Shown here piece after piece: positions 20,111-25,000 of a stretch of 25,000 bases of DNA (position 1 is its first letter; every line of letters begins with the position of its first letter). This stretch comes from Glandiceps talaboti (taxonomy: Eukaryota > Hemichordata > Enteropneusta > Spengelidae). Below the pieces are notes generated by a model that was not told the DNA's origin, made no database searches, and was given only the letters and a program-made list of their open reading frames with translations. The translations under genes were made by a program, and so were the position numbers. Location: contig NC_135549.1 in the NCBI RefSeq assembly GCF_964340395.1, positions 6,595,001 to 6,620,000 of the forward strand, in the 5' to 3' direction.

Positions 20111-20151
20111 TTTGAAGCATAGACGTTGGGACGAGACGTCTATGTTTGAAG
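20111..20151. mobile_element. Micro hairpin insertion (27 bp) with 7-bp flanking direct repeats
   Basis: TTTGAAG at 20111-20117 is repeated exactly at 20145-20151. Between them, CATAGACGT (20118-20126) and ACGTCTATG (20136-20144) form a perfect nine-bp stem around the loop TGGGACGAG. Stem and loop both resemble the insertion at 21325-21349, about 1.2 kb away. Confidence 0.75.
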
Positions 20152-20790
20152 TCTATTCTACATAGCAGGCAGGGGTAGACACAGTAGAAGGAAAATACAG
20201 TAAGTAAAGCAAATCAAGTAAAGCCAAAATTTCACTGACATTAGAACTGTCAGCTACAAACACGGAATAAAGAGTTCAACTTCTCACCCGTGAATTACAT
20301 AATACTGCCATTTGAACAATCCAACCTAAAGTGGATAGCCTACCTGTACACACAGACAAGCCTTAAGAAAGTTTGTTCTGATTGCACTCATGGTTCATAC
20401 ACAAGCTTACTCCAACAAGCTATTTACATTGCTTGGTCACGTCACGCTGCCACCAGGCTTTTATACCGCACATAGATACATTCTTCCTTGTCTGAAAATT
20501 CAGAGAATCAAACTGTCAGTTATCGGATAGTGTTACAGTAGAAGCGATAGTCGTACAGGTAGGCTATAAACTGGAAAGAACATTGCCGAATATTGGACCG
20601 TTTTCGCGGTGTCAAATTAGGGAATTTTAAAGCTTCGCCGTTATTATGTTTATGACAATGTGAACTGTAAAAGTTTTTTCCATCTCTTTGGAGACAGTGT
20701 ACACGGTCACGGGCAACAATCAATATTGTCTCTAATGAGTTCCTTGTCATATGACAGAAAATACGTTTACACAACCTACACTTCCTCCCG
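20152..20790. other. Gene-free stretch
   Basis: Frames of 60-84 residues on both strands overlap here without any recognisable domain. Nothing else was seen. Confidence 0.45.
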
Positions 20791-20811
20791 TGACGTCAAT
20801 GCAAACAGCTG
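20791..20811. promoter_or_regulatory. Candidate composite site: CRE, octamer-like, E-box
   Basis: A perfect palindromic CRE (TGACGTCA, 20791-20798) abuts ATGCAAA (20799-20805, an octamer-like POU motif), which abuts the E-box CAGCTG (20806-20811). A second CRE-like word, TGACGTTA, lies about 40 bases further on. No gene start is recognised beside it, so it could be an enhancer, the promoter of an unseen exon, or chance. Confidence 0.3.
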
Positions 20812-21317
20812 GCAACAAGATACAGTAAACATCATGACGTTATTGATTCCTCAGAGTCTCGATTTCATTAAAGGGACAGCCCGGAGCTCCGACGGTTTAC
20901 TTTTATGATTTTTTTAAAAGAAAAATCTTCATCTTTATTCTTCTGCATATACGTACGTGTACAAATCATCATTGGTATCACAGCAGAAATATAGATGCCT
21001 TGGTGTTCCACTCATGCGACACAATATTTATTTACATGCACAGACAGTTTCAAATGCAAAAGAAACAATCACAGACTGTGAGATACCGCGTACAGTGGGG
21101 TGTAGAAATAGACCAGTTACTGTGCTGATACAGTTGGAAAGTAGACATTCGAAGCCATTTAAATTATCAAGTCCATGTGTAATTTCTTTTCAGTACTAGC
21201 CTATTTCAACGGCATTGCAAAAATATAGTTTGATGCTTTATCACTTTTCAATGTGATTTGGTAAAGGATCCTGCTGTGTGTGTTGTGTATGTTATTGTTA
21301 GACTAGAGTTGAATTGT
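20812..21317. other. Gene-free stretch
   Basis: An 80-residue frame (20957-21199) has no recognisable features. No repeat or RNA gene was seen. Confidence 0.45.
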
Positions 21318-21356
21318 GTTTATCCATAGACCTGGGTGGAGGGTCTATGGTTTATC
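21318..21356. mobile_element. Micro hairpin insertion (25 bp) with 7-bp flanking direct repeats
   Basis: GTTTATC at 21318-21324 is repeated exactly at 21350-21356. Between them, CATAGACC (21325-21332) and GGTCTATG (21342-21349) form a perfect eight-bp stem around TGGGTGGAG. That loop differs by two bases from the loop of the 20118-20144 insertion, so the two are probably copies of one family inserted at different target sites. Confidence 0.75.
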
Positions 21357-24109
21357 TTTGTTTTTAAAACATCATGTCCAATGTGTGAAACACCAAGGCA
21401 ACTTAATTTCTCCTGTAACTCAGACTCGTAATCAGAAACAATACATTATTGACGGACTGAAGTCTTATTTTTGCCATCAAACAATAACTGTATCAAACCA
21501 TTACGTATAGGACTACTTGTTAATAGGTTATAATGATTAATATGCCTCACGTAGCTTTTGACATCAGACTGTTTTATTTATTCATTTATTATTTTATCAG
21601 ATTCAACAAACCAAAAACCCATTTACAGGATTGATAAAGAGAGAAAATATGTTTTAAAGTTTAAAAAAAAAAACTTTTAAAAAACCACTTCAGTCGAAAA
21701 AAAAACTGTGAGAAAAGGTCTTTATGGTAAATTCAGCAACCTAATATCGTACAAAGTGTTTTTTACTGACTGTAAGGCTACTCTATTATTCAAAATATAA
21801 TGACGTAATTGTTGTGATACTACAAGGTTATACAAGAATATTGGATCTCGGCTTTGTGCTAATCCTACATAACTTTTAATCTTTCCATAGCATAGTTCAT
21901 GAATGCAATTTCTGAGTGTGAAGCCTCTGAATTTTCCTTGTTGAATTCCATTGAAAGAATATTAACACAAAGCTGTACTGTTTCCATGACGACGAAATAA
22001 AACCACCTTGTTGCAAGATGGAGCAATTATTTCAATAAGCAACTAGGCATGGATTATTAGTAACGTCAATGTAAGACTCGATCCTCGAACTCCCTGAAGT
22101 TTATCCGGATGAAAGAATAACTACTTATTGCGATGTCAAATAATCATTATGAGCTCAAATTATATGTACAGTAAGTTCGTTCTAACGTTTGATGGTTAGT
22201 AATGACAAAATAAGACAGAAACCATCGATCAATAGTCGCTATCAGTACCAAATATCTCAACTGAACACAAGTCCCTACTTTCATTAATCATTTAAACTCT
22301 AAGATTGAAATGGCAGTGATTGCAGGAGATGGAGTCAGTCAGATTTGCATAGGAGACGGATAGCCGATGACATCATCATCAACAAAATTGATCAAAAAAC
22401 ACCAACAACACAAGGAGATGCCTGTTGATCCCTTTCATGTGGAACTTTCCAGGCTTCGGCAATTAGTTCAACTCTTAATGTAATAGAAAGAGTGAGACAG
22501 GTTTGTTCCTAAAAATAACTCACGTTCTCAGCGGTATTTCTTTTGGAAAATGTGTATACGGAAGAACGAGTGCTTTTAAGTTACACTGTGAACACAGAGT
22601 GCAATATGTTTGTACTACTCTACAGAAGCTTGAGGGCAAACCTGGAGACCTGTCACAATTCTTATGATTATCTAACTGTCTTCGAGTTATCAGGGGTATG
22701 CAATCAGTAAGGTGATCATATCTATTCCAATTTCTCAAACTTTAAAATGTCATACGTTATATTTTAGTGAAAGCTTATCAATCTTGTATACTCGGGTAAA
22801 ATGATGGAACACGAAACTGACGTAGACGTGGATTTTAAGGTTTAGGCCTACATCTTGAAAAATCAAGTTTTTTTGCTGCAAGCTCTTTAGCAATCACGTT
22901 GAAGGGAGGATTACAACATATATTGAAGCAAGTATCCCTCGAGTATACAAGACGTAGAGAGTAATTGTGTTGGCTTTGATGGTGTGAGATAATATTTGAA
23001 TAATATTAACATCCCCTCTAAATACGATGGTTATATTTTAAAGTTTAAAAGATGATTCTATATATTTGATGATAATAACAACATAGGAAAGGGATAACAT
23101 TTCATTTTAAATGACAACAAATATTCAATTTTGAGAGACCATGATAACGACAACTAATTCTTAAAGTAGAGCGCCTCAACCTGTAGAGTTTCTGACATTA
23201 ATCAAAAAATGATTTAAATTGGTATGCTAATCTTATGACATATTTTGAAGGGTAAACCGCCTAAGAAGTGATTTGGAATGTTATCAGCATGCATCAAATC
23301 TCATTTAGTGATCTCAGATTAAAATGATACTGTCAATATGAAATATAATTGGGTAAAAACCAGTAATTGATAATCATGAAAGGTGGTGAATTATTGTAAA
23401 TAAATTCTTCATTATATTATATTAGATCTGAAAATAATTAGTCATATGCGTAGGATAAAACAAATGGAAAAATATCTGTCATGCCATAACGATGACGAAA
23501 AGATCGAAATTTTTATGATGTAATATTGCATTTGCAATTAATATTTGCAATAATTGTGACCATTTTGTAATTTCTTGCTATAATCAGTTCATGGATTTCG
23601 TTGCTACATGAAGGCTTTCCGGTCAAAGTGGGGTCAACTGAAACGGATAGGTGATTCGTAGTTAGAGCGCCGCCTAGCGACATATGTCAAACAAATCGCG
23701 TTACTTTCTGCTGGTACACTCGACTCCAGCACATGGATAAATAACTTCAATTTCCTTCATTAAATGAAATAATTTTGTAGTCTCGTTTTATAAATGCACA
23801 AGTTTTGATGAGCGATTGTGTACATGTAGAACTATATACACTTTAATTTGCAGTAACTATGTCAACAAAAACGGCATACGCAGCAGTGTAATTTGGGAAC
23901 ACAAACAAATTTAATGTCAGTATCTACGATATGTATATACAATGCTGGGCACAGCTCTAAAGAGCGTGAATTTTAAATTTCCGAGAATTCTAAAAATGAT
24001 ACAGCGCTCTCTTGTTAGGAGTTGATCATTTTGACTGGCCGCTGCGGAGAAGGGTGTTGTACTCTATTTCAAGTTCAATAGCAACCTCTCATCCCATGCA
24101 TGGTTTGTT
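21357..24109. other. Long gene-free AT-rich stretch
   Basis: About 2.75 kb without a recognised gene. There are A-rich runs near 21660-21710 and a small palindrome, GCTCT-AA-AGAGC, near 23955. A 72-residue minus-strand frame (22520-22738) has several cysteines but no pattern I can assign. Confidence 0.45.
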
Positions 24110-24339
24110 TAGTTCCTATACGGTATCGTTACCATTTACACCTTCACTCACAGTCTAGTTCCTATACGGTATCGTTACCATTTACACCTTCACTCACAGT
24201 CTAGTTCCTATACGGTATCGTTACCATTTACACCTTCACTCACAGTCTAGTTCCTATACGGTATCGTTACCATTTACACCTTCACTCACAGTCTAGTTCC
24301 TATATGGTATCGTTACCATTTACACCTTCACTTACAGTA
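24110..24339. repeat. Five tandem copies of a 46-bp unit
   Basis: Copies start at 24110, 24156, 24202, 24248 and 24294, with exactly 46 bases between starts. Each begins TAGTTCCTATACGGTATCGT and contains ACCATTTACACCTTCACTCA. The first four are essentially identical and the fifth has a few changes, so the expansion is recent. Confidence 0.97.
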
Positions 24340-24354
24340 TAGTCAAAGTCGTTA

Positions 24355-24398
24355 CTCTAGAAGTCCTCCCAAGTGCCTCTAGAAGTCCTCCCAAATAA
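24355..24398. repeat. Two tandem copies of a ~22-bp unit
   Basis: CTCTAGAAGTCCTCCCAA occurs at 24355-24372 and again from 24377, just downstream of the 46-bp array. Confidence 0.85.
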
Positions 24399-25000
24399 TT
24401 TCCCCTTCCCAATCTCAGTGCAGACGTTTTACCAAATGGCCCACTTCACTGACTCGGGCCAAACAAATCCCTTCACTTGTGGCCATCCCTTATTTGGGAA
24501 CATAAATTATATTTTTTTGAAAGCTTTATTCCAATATAGTTGTTTGCTCATTTGAGAGTGATATTTTAGAATGACAGAATCAACAGATACGGTCTAGAGT
24601 TGTTTTAATAACCACTATGTGATTAAACTGTCAATTTCGTAAATCGATAGTTTCAAATTGTCGATTGCGCAACAACTTTTCAAGGTAAGCCGTGTGAACA
24701 TGTTTGTACACTACTTATCATCAAGACATACGTGTGCACCGGTTACTGCTATACGTGCCCTGGGTATGTTGACAGGACAGTTGTTTGTTCAGGTCAACAT
24801 TTCATATTATTTATGCATCAAGGATATTTCCAGGTAGTTTATCGTGTTCTTCGTAAGTTTTCTATTCTACTGGAGCTCGACATCTGCATATTATGTGATT
24901 CTGCACCTGTTGACTTCGACTGACTTACATTCCATTACTACTCATGATTACAGAAATCACCGTAATCCGATGAAGTGACGAAAATGGTTCATTGCAGTTA
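24399..25000. other. Gene-free stretch to the window end
   Basis: Frames of about 60 residues on the plus strand (24373-24555, 24732-24923) show nothing recognisable. A partial gene running off the window cannot be ruled out. Confidence 0.4.

Overview
The window looks like intergenic DNA from an invertebrate animal. It is AT-rich, dense in micro- and minisatellites, and carries small inverted-repeat elements. It has no bacterial-style gene packing, and its one convincing gene is an animal G-protein-coupled receptor (GPCR). The phylum cannot be fixed from sequence alone. A marine deuterostome (acorn worm, amphioxus, echinoderm) or a lophotrochozoan would fit.

Layout. 1-4143 is gene-free apart from microsatellites at 304-440, 1614-1728 and 3085-3143. 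4144-7548 holds inverted-repeat material: a 100-bp element with 10-bp inverted ends (4144-4243), a fold-back array of ~67-bp repeats (4613-5280), a tiny hairpin insertion (5852-5897), and an ~860-bp non-autonomous element with TA-flanked inverted ends (6690-7548). 7549-10377 is featureless except for a possible polyadenylation signal. A single-exon class A GPCR of 310 residues lies on the minus strand at 10378-11310, with a possible promoter cluster upstream. 12070-12840 is a succession of different five-base repeats. 13410-14820 is a decayed tandem array of about nine ~145-bp units. Further tandem repeats lie at 15741-16094 (27-28 bp), 18770-18883 (38 bp), 19048-19560 (4 bp), 24110-24339 (46 bp) and 24355-24398 (22 bp).

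The most unusual signal is a set of four 24-32 bp hairpin sequences, at 5859-5890, 16119-16142, 20118-20144 and 21325-21349. Each is flanked by a perfect 7-bp direct repeat. They share a stem of the form C-N-Y-A-G-A-C, and two share a similar loop. This looks like a family of extremely small mobile hairpins with 7-bp target-site duplications.

Most other reading frames in the window come from low-complexity repeats or are short chance frames, and I annotate none as protein. With a single gene present there is no gene cooperation to describe. The receptor probably acts alone at the cell surface, answering a peptide made elsewhere in the genome.
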